In this document: piece by piece, positions 10,894-21,554 of the stretch | Layout of the letters: the number at the start of each line of letters is the position of its first letter | Numbering within the stretch: position 1 is the first letter of the stretch | Source of the DNA: Euphorbia lathyris | Taxonomy: Eukaryota; Streptophyta; Magnoliopsida; Malpighiales; Euphorbiaceae | DNA: 64,000 bases | NCBI RefSeq assembly: GCF_963576675.1 | Contig: NC_088916.1 | Span: 85,453,501-85,517,500, forward strand | Direction: 5' to 3' | Position numbers and translations under genes: made by a program | The notes under the pieces: generated by a model | The model's database searches: none | The model's input: the letters and a program-made list of their open reading frames with translations, nothing else | Told to the model about the DNA's origin: nothing

Positions 10894-12944
10894 TGTTGGG
10901 GTTTAGTGTCCTATAGACAATTGTTCTAGGATGCAAACTTAATGTAAATGAATTGTTCTTTATATCATTTGTTTAATGAGATATATGTTTTATAACTATA
11001 TAAAGGCAATCCCTTTTAAGCACTAAATAAAGTCTAATAAAAGGAAATCTGTAAGTTTATTTAAAGTGATTATAAAGTGTTCATACAAGCATGAAGTGAG
11101 ACAAAACTTTATAGTAAACTGATAAACTTAAAACCACCCCAAGTCAAGTGAGATGTTTGGGATTGACATATCACTGTTGAGACTTGTATGTAACAATGTC
11201 TTCTGTTCGACAGAAAGCTGATCTCACAAGCTTCATATATACAGATATCTGGACAGTTACATAGATCCGATGAAACATTGTTCATTAGGATTGGGGATCC
11301 GATTTGAGATAACAGGATGGGTAGATTCATCCTTGTCACCTGTTCATCTCATTGGTATTAATAGGTATAACTAATCCTCAGACTCAAAGGAATATTAATT
11401 GGTATTCTGGATTACGGAATGTGATGCTTTGACTCTGGTGTAACACGATCCTTAACAGAGATGACTCTAGGGTGTGAACAGTAGACGTTGGGTATCACAG
11501 GAAGTAATTACGGAGTCGTTATATATTGGATTGAGCATTTATCACTCCCGATAAATGGGAGATACATCCATGGATCGCTTGTGGAAGACTCGACTCTAAA
11601 TCCTTGCAAGGTGATAGCTTAAGAGTAAGAAATACAGATTTCACTTAACCTATCTTTTTTAGTTGACTCGGCCTGTACAAGTAAAACGAACGTCTCGCTA
11701 TATGTAACTTGACATCACCCATAGTCATAAGATTCAGTTCAAGGATGTAGTTGATAAAGGATCGAATTATACTGTAACTAATACGGAAAGGTTAACGACA
11801 GAATCAACCTGTCTTCTTATAGCTCTAGGGGAATGATTACGGACTTGTTAATCACATACTCTGTACATCATTCCGTTATGCAAAGATTAAATATAATTCT
11901 TTGAAAATTAATTTAATAATGTTGCATACGGCTAGAAGCAATAAGAACCTAATGGATCACACATAAGACTTGGAACCTAAAAGAGAGATAGATGTTAATT
12001 TATTGATAGAAGCCCAATTGAGCCCAATAAGGCCCATGTACATGAATAATTAATTTGATTTTGTTAATCCTAATTAGATTAGGAATATGAATTAAATTAA
12101 TTAAGAGATAATTAAGTTAGGAGTTTTAATTAGATTAATATACTCCTATTATTATCCAATAAGGTTATTATTATTATCTTTAATATATTAGATATATAGT
12201 GAGATAATAATTAGGAATTCTATTCCGAATGGAATTCCTATTCAGTAACCTAATTCTATCTAACTAGGGATTAGATACAAGAGATTATAAATACCCATTC
12301 CCTTGAGATTTTAGAAACCCAAGCAAGCCATACCCTACTTGTGATTTTCAAAATTCACCTAGTCCAAGAAAGAGAAAATTTGACACCCCTAGTTCGAGGA
12401 CGAGATTTCTCTACGACTTCGTTTGATCAGTTGATTTTCATCTATTTCTTTTATCCTTGATCTTGTGTTGATTAATTAGAGGCAATCTACTTTGGTTGCT
12501 ATTCAACGGTTGATTCTAAATTAATCTTCCCGTGTTTAATTTCGTGTTTGGGAACTCGAAGAAGAAAAACAAACAAAAGGGAGAAATTCGTTTTACTACT
12601 CCTACATCATGTCAGTTCACGATTTCGCGGATTTCCGGAGATTGAACCGTCGGATCGTCACAATTTTTGCACAGGAGCTTCTAGACATATTCTTCCACGT
12701 TCCCACCGAATGGATTATCGTTCGGAGGTCTGGAAGGTCTGTTTCGGATAGGGGAAGATTGGTAGACAGTTTCTATCTCTTTTGAAGTTGTGGGCACTTC
12801 GTTTGCAACGGTAGATAGAACTTCTAAAAGGTATTTCTTCTTATCCTTCTTTATATGAAATAACAGTTAACGGATCTTGTGGTTAAATGGAAATAGGTTA
12901 AAATTTTATATTTCCTCTGGTATACCTTAGCCTAATTTCCAACA
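10894..12944 (+). repeat. 3' LTR of the Angela-like copia element (2,051 bp)
   Basis: It starts TGTTGGGG right after the polypurine tract and ends CCAACA, giving inverted TGTTGG/CCAACA ends. The 12,945-14,158 segment repeats its 3' part, confirming the right boundary. A short ORF at 12548-12751 is not conserved in that second copy and is not a gene. Confidence 0.85.
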
Positions 12945-14158
12945 TTTATCACTCCTGATAAATGGGAGATACATCCAAGGATCGCTTGTGGAAGACTCGA
13001 CTCTAAATCCTTGCAAGGTGATAGCTTAAGACTTGAAATACAGATTTCACTTAACCTATCTATTTGAGTTGACTCGGCCTGTACAAGTAAAACGAATGTC
13101 TCGCTATATGTGACTTGACATCATCCATAGTCATAAGATTCAGTTCAAGGATGTAGTTGATAAAGGATCGAATTATACTGTAACTAATACGGAAAGGTTA
13201 ACGACAGAATCAACCTATCTTCTTATGGCTTTGGGGGAATGATTACGGACTTGCTAATCACATACTCTGTACATCATTCTGTTATGCAAAGATTAAATAT
13301 AATTCTTTGAAAATTATTTAATGACGTTGCATACGGCTAGAAGCAATAAGAACTTAATGGGTCACACATAAGACTTGGAACCTAAAAGAGAGATAGATGT
13401 TAATTAATTGATGGAAGCCCAATTGAGCCCAATAAGGCCCATGGACCATAAGGGGGTCGAAATTCATGTAGTCAAAATACATGAATAATTAATTTGATTT
13501 TATTAATTCTAATTAGATTAGGATTATGAATTAAATTATTTAAGAGATAAATAAGTTAGGAGTTTTAATTAGATTATAATACTCCTATTATTATCCAATA
13601 AGGTTATTATTATTATCTTTAATATATTAGATATATAATGAGATAATAATTAGGAATTCTATTCCGAATTGAATTCCTATTCAGTAACCTAATTCTATCT
13701 AACTAGGGATTAGATACAAGAGATTATAAATAAACCCCCTATGGGATTTTCGAAATCTAACTAGCTAAATCCCTATTGAGATTTTTGAAATACTCAGTGC
13801 AATCGGGAGAGAGAATTTCGACACCCCCAGTTCGAGGACGAGATTTTCCACGGCTTCCTTCCGATCAATTGATTTCATCTATTTCTTTTATCCTTGATCT
13901 TGTGTTGATTAATTAGAGGCAATCTACTTTGGTTGTTATTCAACGGTTGATTCTAACTTAATCTTCCCGTGTTTTATTTCGTGCTTGGGAACTCGGAGAA
14001 GAGTTGTGGGCACTTCATTAACAACGGTAGATTGATCATCAAAAGGTAATTCTTATTATCCCTCTTTATATGAAATAACGATTAACGGATCCTATAGTTA
14101 ATGGAAATAGGTTAAAATTTTATATTTCCGCTGCTATACCTAAGCCTAATTTCCAACA
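12945..14158 (+). repeat. 5'-truncated second copy of the Angela-like LTR
   Basis: From tttatcactcctgataaatggg this matches the first LTR from about 11539 to its CCAACA end at 14158. Differences include a 200-bp gap (the region of 12548-12751 is missing) and an extra segment near 13443-13480. The junction with the preceding LTR falls at a shared catttatcac. Its right end abuts copia gag sequence of another element, so it marks the edge of the insertion. The duplicate may come from recombination inside an LTR or from two insertions. Confidence 0.8.
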
Positions 14159-14673
14159 CTAACTTCTTCCAGAGTCACAGAATCTTTACCAACAATAAAT
14201 GATTGAACAAAATTCTCATATGAAAGCGGTAAAGACACCAACAGAATCAAAGCAGCATCTTCATCTTCAATTTTCACATCAATATTGCGTAATTCTAGTA
14301 ATAATGTGTTCAATTGATCTAAATGATCCCTGAGTTGCGTACCTTCCTGCATTCGCAGGCCAAACAGATGTTTTTTCAGAAGAAGTTTGTTCGTTAGAGA
14401 TTTCGTCATGTATAAGCTCTCTAACTTCATCCACAGACCGGCAGCAGTCTCTTCTTCTGAGACCTCAGTGATGACGTCATCTGCGAGGCACAACATAATT
14501 GTTGAATATGCCTTTTCTTCCAGACTCGTCATCTCATCAGTGACTTCTCCCGTTGCCTTCTTCAACGGCGTCCGCAGACCTTGTTGTTTTAACAAAGCCT
14601 GCATCTTAATCTGCCATAGACTGAAACTATTTCTCCCAGTAAACTTTTTGATTTTCACGTTCATCGCAGACAT
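14159..14673 (-). pseudogene. Copia gag fragment (Tork/Tnt1-like), truncated
   Basis: Reading from MSAMNVKIKKFTGRNSFSLW, the frame encodes the N-terminal half of a copia Gag of the UBN2 type (FSLWQIKMQALLKQQGL, CLADDVITEV, LWMKLESLYMTKSLTNKLLLKKHLF). It stops abruptly where the Angela LTR fragment begins, so the rest of gag-pol is lost. The start is chosen at 14673 because it lies just inside the primer site at 14715-14725; the frame also runs further upstream without meaning. Confidence 0.85.
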
Positions 14674-14714
14674 CTTTCTCTCCAGAAAACAAAACCCCGA
14701 TCGGAAACCGAAAT

Positions 14715-14725
14715 CTCTGATACCA
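14715..14725 (-). other. Initiator tRNA-Met primer-binding site
   Basis: The minus strand reads TGGTATCAGAG, the standard copia primer site, three bases from the LTR end at 14729 and upstream of the truncated gag. Confidence 0.85.
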
Positions 14726-14728
14726 GTT

Positions 14729-15080
14729 TGTTGTGCGGAATTAACGAAAGATAAAATAATAAGCAATCGAAAAACACAGATTTACGTGGTTCACCAACGT
14801 TGTGTTGGCTAGTCCACAGGTAGAAGGAGAATAATATTATTAGGAGGTGAAAATCAGATTACAATGATTAGGTTTACATAATGGGGTATTTATAATACCC
14901 AATCTAACCTAATCCCACTAGGAACCCATGATCCTAATCCCACTAGGAACCCCATGATTCCAATCCCACTAGGAACCCATGATCCCAATCCAATTAGGAA
15001 CCCATGATCCTAATCCAACTAGGAATCCGAAACCCAATACTACTCCGAATAGGAAACCCATGATTCAAGGCATTACGACA
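14729..15080 (-). repeat. 5' LTR of the truncated Tork-like copia (352 bp)
   Basis: On the plus strand it runs from TGTTGTGCGG to ATTACGACA; on the minus strand it begins TGTCGTAATG and ends GCACAACA. It contains the acgtggttcaccaa motif typical of Tnt1-like LTRs. A degenerate tandem repeat of about 24 bp (core aatcccactaggaaccc) fills about 14905-15072. The outer boundary is inferred from the TG/CA ends and lies 26 bp before a splice acceptor, so the insertion appears to sit in an intron of a B3 gene. Confidence 0.7.
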
Positions 15081-15106
15081 ATTGTATTCCTTTCTGTTTT
15101 GTCCAG

Positions 15107-15367
15107 GCTATACCAGCTAGCTTTGCCAATAAATATATCAACAAAGACCGCGCAAATATAACTCTGAATTGGGCCGAGGAAAAAACTTGGTTGGTTGAAT
15201 ATGTGGAGATAAGAACAAGTGGAATTAACTTAGCTAGTCTATGTCGTGGTTGGAAGAAAATTGTAGATGATAATCATTTGAAAGTTGGTGATGTTTGCGT
15301 CTTCGAATTGATTAATCACAATGGAACCACATTTAAAGTTGTAATTTCAAGAGAAGCAAGATGCTAA
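15107..15367 (+). pseudogene. Terminal exon of a B3-domain (REM-type) transcription factor
   Basis: A pyrimidine-rich acceptor (tattcctttctgttttgtccag) precedes an 86-codon open exon ending TAA at 15365-15367. It encodes a complete-looking B3 DNA-binding fold end: IPASFANKYINKD, ITLNW, KTWLVEYV, GWKKIVDDNHLKVGDVCVFELI, TFKVVISREARC. This pattern is typical of REM/VRN1-like B3 proteins that act in the nucleus. The exon itself has no disabling change. What makes it a relic is the copia LTR directly upstream and the absence of any earlier exon between it and 9900. Downstream DNA to 15702 looks like a 3' untranslated region. Confidence 0.75.
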
Positions 15368-15702
15368 AACCACTGGCCATTGTTAGCTTCATAAAAGCTC
15401 CCTTCTTCGAGCTATTACCTAGTCTTGCTAGCCCCTCTATTTGACTCTTCCTCTCTTCCTCTACATCGTCAAACATAATTCCAACAAACTAATTTCGTTC
15501 AAAACTAAGACTATAAAGAGTGTGTAGTCTACTTGCTGGAGTTTGAAGATGATGATTATGAAGCCATTTGTGATGGGCTTGCCCTTTTTCTTGAAGAATC
15601 TTCATTTTGTATTAGTTGTTCTTAACTTATGGTTATCTCTGTATTTATATTGAGTAAATTTTGAATCTGCCAAGCCTCCATAAGGTGATTATTATGTTAA
15701 CA
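15368..15702. other. Probable 3' flank of the B3 exon
   Basis: The stretch from the B3 stop codon to the CACTA left end is pyrimidine-rich then AT-rich and has no coding features. It ends in the ACA that is duplicated at the right end of the CACTA element. Confidence 0.4.
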
Positions 15703-16548
15703 CACTACGCCAAAACCCTCTTCAGACGACGGTTAAAAACCGTCGTCCCGCGAGATATAAATCTGTCACGGTGCTCGCTGCCGTCTATTGCACCTTTAGA
15801 CTACGGTCAGGTTCTGTCATGTTTCGTCAGCACACATGACATTAGCCTATTTTCTTACTGTCATTTTACCCTTGTTACAATGCAGCTTATTTATTACTGA
15901 TGTCACCTTTAATGTCATCAAATGACATTTTTACAATTAAAACCGTCAGGTTAGCGTGTGGGAAATTGGCATATTCAATTTGAGATGACAGTTCGTATAA
16001 TAATTTCTGCCGTTATAGCCTGTTTAGATGGCACACGTCTTAATCAATCATGTCAAAGGATTTTTTTTCATGTGACAGAAACATTAATTTTAATGTCTTT
16101 TTATTGATGTTTAGATGACATTTTTAAAAATTAAAATGTCACTTTATGCCTTCTTCTTCGTTTGAATTTCTGGTTTTTATACCTGAATACAGAAACATTC
16201 TAAAATATGAAGATTAAATTTTGTATGTCAATGGTTTTAATTTTATTGGAGACCAATACTCATAATATGCTTACATTTGTGCCTAACGTCAATCCATATA
16301 TCTTGAATAACCAATACATTTCTGAATTAAAACACCAAAATAATAACCAATACATTTGTGCCTAACATCAATCCATATCTTCCATAAGTCAATCCATATC
16401 TTGAAGTAATAATTAGGCCTATAATCCCAAAGGTTTTGATATCTGCAAAATCCAAGCAAGTCATTAATATTACACACAACCCTAAACTCAGTAGTAATTA
16501 CGTGACCCTTCCCCTAACACGGCCTTTCACTTACCACAATCATATCAC

Positions 16549-16557
16549 TATAAATAT
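16549..16557 (+). promoter_or_regulatory. TATA box of E2-like copy A (same in B and C)
   Basis: tataaatat lies 60 bp before the ATG at 16609. The same element is at 17208-17216 for copy B and 29978-29985 (tataaata) for copy C, each about 60 bp before its ATG, so the promoter travelled with the coding region. Confidence 0.55.
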
Positions 16558-16608
16558 ATGCATCATAATTCAGAATCATACCTTCAACAACAAGAAAACT
16601 TACCAACA

Positions 16609-16815
16609 ATGGATCCCTTTGTTGAAACTCCAGGAGAAATAATTGCTGACTTGAATAAGTTGTACATGGAGAACCCAGAGTGGCGTCTGGCTATCAATGG
16701 TACGTATGTCAATCCATAGTTATTCTGTAACCCTTCCTGGTTTCTTCTATGTATTTCTAATGATTCTTCTTGGATGATAACGTACAGATCCTCTCGATGG
16801 TAACTTATTGAAATA
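16609..16815 (+). pseudogene. E2-like copy A: exon 1 and start of exon 2 only
   Basis: Exon 1 (16609-16699) starts MDPFVETPGEIIADLNKLYM and ends at a gtacgt donor. Exon 2 starts at 16788 after an intact cag acceptor and reads DPLDGNLLK, then is cut by the duplication junction at about 16815. Copy A therefore keeps the splice acceptor that copy B has lost, but not the rest of the gene. Confidence 0.75.
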
Positions 16816-17267
16816 TTCGTTTGAATTTCTGGTTTTTATAGCTGAATACAGAAACATTCTAAAATATGAAGATTAAATTCTGTATATCAATGGTTTTAAT
16901 TTTATTGGAGACAAATACTCATAATATGTTTACATTTGTGCCTAACGTCAATCCATATATCTTGAATAACCAATACATTTCTGAATTAAAAAACCAAAAT
17001 AATAACCAATACATTTGTGCATAACGTCAATCCATATCTTCCATAAGTCAATCCATATCTTGGAGTAATAATTAGGCCTATAATCCTAAAGGTTTGGCTA
17101 TCTGCAAAAGCCAAGCTGGTCATTAATATTACACACAACCCTAAACTCAGTAGTAATTATGTGACCCTTCCCCTAACACGGCCTTTCACTTACCACAATC
17201 ATATCACTATAAATATATGCATCATAATTCAGAATCATACCTTCAACAACCAGAAAACTTACCAACA

Positions 17268-17985
17268 ATGGATCCCCTTGTTGAAACTCCAAGAGAAATA
17301 ATTGCTGACTTGAATAAGTTGTACATGGAGAACCCAGAGTGGCTTCTGGTCATCAATGGTATGTATGTCAATCCATAGTTGTTCTGTAACCCTTCTTGGT
17401 TTCTTCTATGTATTTCTAATGATTCTTCTTGGATGATAACGTACGGGTCCTCTCGATGGTAACTTCTTGAAATGGTCGATCAGAATGAAAGGCCCCCAAT
17501 ACACCCTATATGAAAGGGGTGTATTTGAAATCAGAATCAGCTACCATCCGGATTTCCCAAACAGACCTGCAAGAGTAATATTAACTTAGATCAGTAAGAT
17601 ATAATCACCTATATGAAACATACACTAATACATCTCTCCTCTTATTCTCAGTTTTGTTTTCGGAATAGGATATATCATCCTAACGTGGCTCCTCAGGGGT
17701 CGATTCATCTTCCCCGTATCCTTAATAACCATCGCTTTTCCACTGCCACGGTATAATGCAACCATTTATCTATTTCATTTGATAAACATACAACATCATA
17801 TTTTTGTTCTAATTATTCTATGCATTTTGTAGTGTCTATGGCACATATATGATCTACTTCTACAGCCCCACAGTGAGGAGCCATTTCTTGGGCAAGAAGC
17901 ACTTGCTGAGCAATACCGCAGCAACAGGGAAGAGTATGAGGGGATCACTCGGATATGGACTGAGGAGTATGAAAAGTGTATATGA
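17268..17985 (+). pseudogene. Ubiquitin-conjugating enzyme E2-like gene (copy B), catalytic Cys replaced by His
   Basis: Four exons fit the E2 (UBC) fold: 17268-17358, 17447-17574, 17652-17750 and 17833-17985, totalling 471 nt or 156 residues, a normal small-E2 length. Landmarks are the N-terminal helix (IIADLNKLYMENPEW), the GPQYTLYERGVFEIRISY strand, PDFPNRP, the IYHPNVAPQG motif (HPN at 82-84), and the C-terminal helices (EYEGITRIWTEEYEKC). The residue that should be the thioester Cys is His92 (IHL for the usual ICL), and the following WSP-like motif is also changed. So the product could not carry ubiquitin by the known mechanism. Donors and acceptors are GT-AG except intron 1, whose acceptor reads cgg instead of the cag of copy A; this probably blocks normal splicing. 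It lies within the CACTA element, plus strand, with its own TATA box. Confidence 0.75.
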
Positions 17986-17987
17986 GG

Positions 17988-18420
17988 GTGTCCAAATCTC
18001 CTAAACTATCTTGGCTAAGAGAAAGGAGAATCGGAAGGCAATGTGAGCTCCAAATGTGGTTCTCATTCCAATTCCAAATTTCTTTTCTTTAGTCAAAATA
18101 GTTAAGGAGCTTTGGACCTTTAATCCCCCCCCCCCTTTTGTAATATATAACGTAGAGGTTTGTGCTCCTAAACTGACCCTTTTATAATGCTCCTTCCACT
18201 TGGTAATGAGGGTTATGATGCTGTCACCACAAGGGACTCTATTTGTGCTGAATATGAAGGGTGTTCAAATCTCCTAAGCTGTCTTGACTAAGTCAAAAGG
18301 AGAATTGAAAGGCAATGTGATATCCAAATGTGGTTCTCATTCCAATTCCAAATTTCCTTTCACTAGTCAAAACAGCTAAGGAACTTTGGACTGTCAATTA
18401 CAACCGAAAGGCAACACTCA
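17988..18420 (+). repeat. About 270-bp tandem duplication after the E2-like gene
   Basis: A block beginning gggtgtccaaatctccta at 17988 recurs near 18258 with small changes (gggtgttcaaatctccta), through a shared ccaaatgtggttctcattcc core. A run of 11 C lies at 18125-18135. It is probably the 3' flank of the captured gene. Confidence 0.7.
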
Positions 18421-18890
18421 TCCCCCCTTTTGTAATATAACGTAGAGCTTTGCTATTCAGTTTGTATGTATGTGCAAGTAGACTAAACTGACCCTTTTAC
18501 AATGCTCCTTCCACTTGGGTTGTACTCGTGGTACTCTAAACTTGGTAATGAGGTTTATGATGTTGTCAAAATAAGGGACTCTGTTTGTGCTGAATGCATC
18601 ATAAACCTATCACCATATTTAATGTTGTTGTTACGATATCAAACCTAGTGGAAAGGAACATAGTAAGAGTATGGACAATGCACATACATAACCCAGTTCA
18701 TAACATTTTCAGCTTTAAGAGTATGCCTAACATGCTATAACAAGTAGACAACTTATTCAAGTAGACATGTATATTCAAGTGAACATGCTATAACAAGTAG
18801 ACAACTTATTCGTGCATGTCTATTCCTTACTTATTCAAGACAACTTATTCCTTACTTATCAGCATAACTCAAAGTGCTATAACAACTTAG

Positions 18891-19450
18891 TGCCAATCTC
18901 AATGAACATTCAAAGCTTTAGAGTATGCCTAATCAGCCACATGCTTAATGACCCTTTTACAATGTTCCTCTAATACTTGATGCATGATTAATAAGCTACA
19001 TGCCCAAATGATAAATCGTACACATACTCATATAGAACCTCAAACATAAGCATCAACAGAACATCATACATAAACATGTTTCATACACATACACATACTC
19101 AATCACTTCTAGCAGTATAACTCATAGGTGTAAGAGTAGTGCCAATCTCAATGAACATTCAAAGCTTTAGAGTATGCCTAATCAGCCACATGCTTAATGA
19201 CCCTTTTACAATGTTCCTCTAATACTTGATGCATGATGAATAAGCTACATGCCCAAATGATAAATCGTACAAATACTCATACAGAACCTCAAACATAAGC
19301 ATCAACAGAACATCATACATAAACATGTTTCATACACATACACATACTCAATCACTTCCAGTATAACTCATAGGTGTAAGAGTAGTTCCAATCTCAATGA
19401 ACATTCAAAGCTTTAGAGTATGCCTAATCAGCCACATGCTTAATGATCAT
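18891..19450 (+). repeat. About 248-bp tandem repeat, 2-3 copies
   Basis: The block tgccaatctcaatgaacatt...cacatgcttaatga starts at 18891, 19140 and about 19386, the third being partial. Between starts the units include cataaacatgtttcatacac and acatactcaatcactt. Related but rearranged sequence occurs at about 30680-31400, linking this CACTA interior with the second E2-like locus. Confidence 0.8.
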
Positions 19451-20574
19451 TCATACATAAACTCTATGAGTCCTAACTTTCTAAACAGTTATATCTAACC
19501 AATCAGTTCATGCCAATCATTTCATCATCACCCAAAACATCATACATATATGTAATCGTCCAGTTCAAACCCACATAACAATATATATACTAAATCAGGC
19601 TAGTTTCCTAAATCAATGAGTTATAGGTTCCAAAACAGTACATCAAACATACACAATTACTTCTAAAGGCATGACCAATCAGTTCAAACCAACATAACAT
19701 TAATATATATTCAGTAAGTTAAAGAAGTCTTCCCATATGCTAAATCATGAACCGATTGACAATCTCTTCAGTCAGTCTTCCCATGTATTGAAGCATTCTT
19801 ACTATCCCTGCAAATAGTGTTCAAATAAAAAGGAATCAGATGAGTTCATACCATCTACTGTATCAGGCACTATCTTGCCCTAGATTAAAAAAAGATAAAG
19901 ACCCAAGCTTTACAGCAGTAAATCTAAATACAATAAAATCAGTGTAGCTAAGCGAGAGATCTAAACCTTTCAATGATAGGTCTGAAAATCACAAGATCCT
20001 TATACCAGCTGCTGAAATCGACATACACAAAAGTAAATTAGATGAGGAAAAGATAGAGTAAGGAACAATGATACATCTAGGAACAAAGAAAATATGGCTT
20101 ACCAGTACCGTGTTTCGAGCTCACCCAGTGATTGCATGTTCAAATCAACCATGGAGATAGAGAGGGATGAGAGGGATGAGAGGGATGAAGCTTGCATAAC
20201 CTAAACTGGGGTTTGGGAATGAGAGAGGGTTTATATATCAACTGAAATTTCAGTCAAATGATATAAAGCGCCTAAAATTTGGTATGGCCGCGTAAGTGAA
20301 ATTTCATTTGCCGCTTTTTTGTTTTCGGCATACAATGACATTCATTTATTAGAAGTGTCATCTGTTGAGCGCATCAAATTTAATGAAAACTTGCGTTTTC
20401 TTTGGATGACAGGATTCTGTAATCATAATGTCATCTGAGAATCGAGCGCATGTTTTATTTCTCCTTAAGATGACATACAGTTAAAATACTATCACGAAAA
20501 ATATTCAGACGACACGAAAACAAATGTCTGTCATGTATCTTGTGTCATGTGAAAAGGAAAATGGTATAGTGACA

Positions 20575-20736
20575 CTTGTTTCAAGGTTCCTGTATTTTGT
20601 TAAACAATCACTATATTGTTATGTGTGCTAAAAACCTTAAGAATTTGTTCAAAAGACTTTTATTAGGCTTTTCAAAGAAAAGGTTTACATTTAGCTATGG
20701 AATATTTATAAACAAATGAACATAGGTTTATATGCT
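20575..20736. other. Short flank between CACTA and gypsy 1
   Basis: No feature is recognised. Its last five bases, ATGCT (20732-20736), are the target-site duplication of gypsy 1. The uninterrupted host sequence resumes at 28444. Confidence 0.5.
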
Positions 20737-21257
20737 TGATGACTTGTGGAGAATTTCCGACTAGCCTCCGTCCCTGTGGGGGGCGTCGTTGGGTTCGACG
20801 GGGGGAAGCTCCGATGCCAAAGTTAGTATAAGGAATGAAAGAGTAAACTGAATTGACAAAATAGGGTTTCTAGGATTGTGTGAATGTGTACCTTGATAGC
20901 TTGAGATGCAAGCTATATATAGTCATGAAGTTGTAACCTTTAGTAACTAGAAAGTCTCCATTAATGCTTTATTAATGGCAGTTACTGGTTTCCTTTAAGT
21001 ATGCCTGTTAGCTTATTAATAGCTCATTAATGGTCTTTATTGCAGGATTAGCTCAGCTGTTCCGCTGGCGGATTGGGAGGTTATGGCGGATCGCCATATA
21101 GGTTTGATTGCGGATCTCTTGTGGCGAAGTCTTGGTGATCCGCCTATCGGATCTCCTTGCTTGATATGCCGTACCCTTCCAGTATCAGGTGATCAATACG
21201 CGTCGGTTCTAGGCGAATATCTCCTTTGATCTTTTGGATAATATCCCCATGTTATCA
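20737..21257 (-). repeat. 3' LTR of gypsy 1 (521 bp)
   Basis: It reads TGATGACTTGTGG to ATGTTATCA on the plus strand. Next to it (21258-21268) the minus strand has the polypurine tract AGGGGGGCTTT. Confidence 0.95.
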
Positions 21258-21554
21258 AAAGCCCCCCTAAAGTTCCTTTAAAGTCCTTTAGGGCTTTTGA
21301 GCTTCTTCGCGCACCGTCATAATGACTTGCATTGATGGTCACTCTGTTTGATGCCAATCGACAGGTGACACGTGTTATGAGCGCGCCGCCCGAGGGAAGA
21401 GAAATCGTCTTCTTCCTTCCTCTCTTTCTCTTTCTATTTCATTTGCATTTTTCTCCCATTTTCGCTGAGTTCCTTTGCCCAGAGTTCTTCCAGAGTTCGA
21501 AATCTTGCAAAGCTTTTAACTCTCATGTAAGTGAATTTTTGCTTTGATTGCTGA

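Larger units (their letters stand above)
16157..17475 (+). repeat. Tandem duplication, 659-bp offset, of E2-like 5' region
   Basis: The segment from tcgtttgaatttctgg at 16157 repeats at 16816 with a constant 659-bp offset: TATA box, ATG, donor site and exon 2 start all shift by exactly 659. The first copy covers promoter, exon 1, intron 1 and the first about 28 bases of exon 2 before the junction; the second continues into the whole gene. Confidence 0.9.
15703..20571. mobile_element. Non-autonomous CACTA (En/Spm) transposon, 4,869 bp
   Basis: The left end reads CACTACGCCAAAA and the right end reads AAAATGGTATAGTG, the inverse of CACTATACCATTTT. Both ends are flanked by the 3-bp duplication ACA (15700-15702 and 20572-20574), as CACTA elements make. 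The first and last about 400 bp hold many tgacat/atgtca motifs in both orientations, the usual subterminal transposase-binding repeats. No transposase ORF is present. The interior carries an E2-like gene with a duplicated 5' half and several satellite-like repeats, so it is a gene-carrying, non-autonomous copy. Confidence 0.85.

Noticed and set aside
12548..12751. 67-codon ORF
   Set aside because: Lies inside an LTR and is missing from the second LTR copy.
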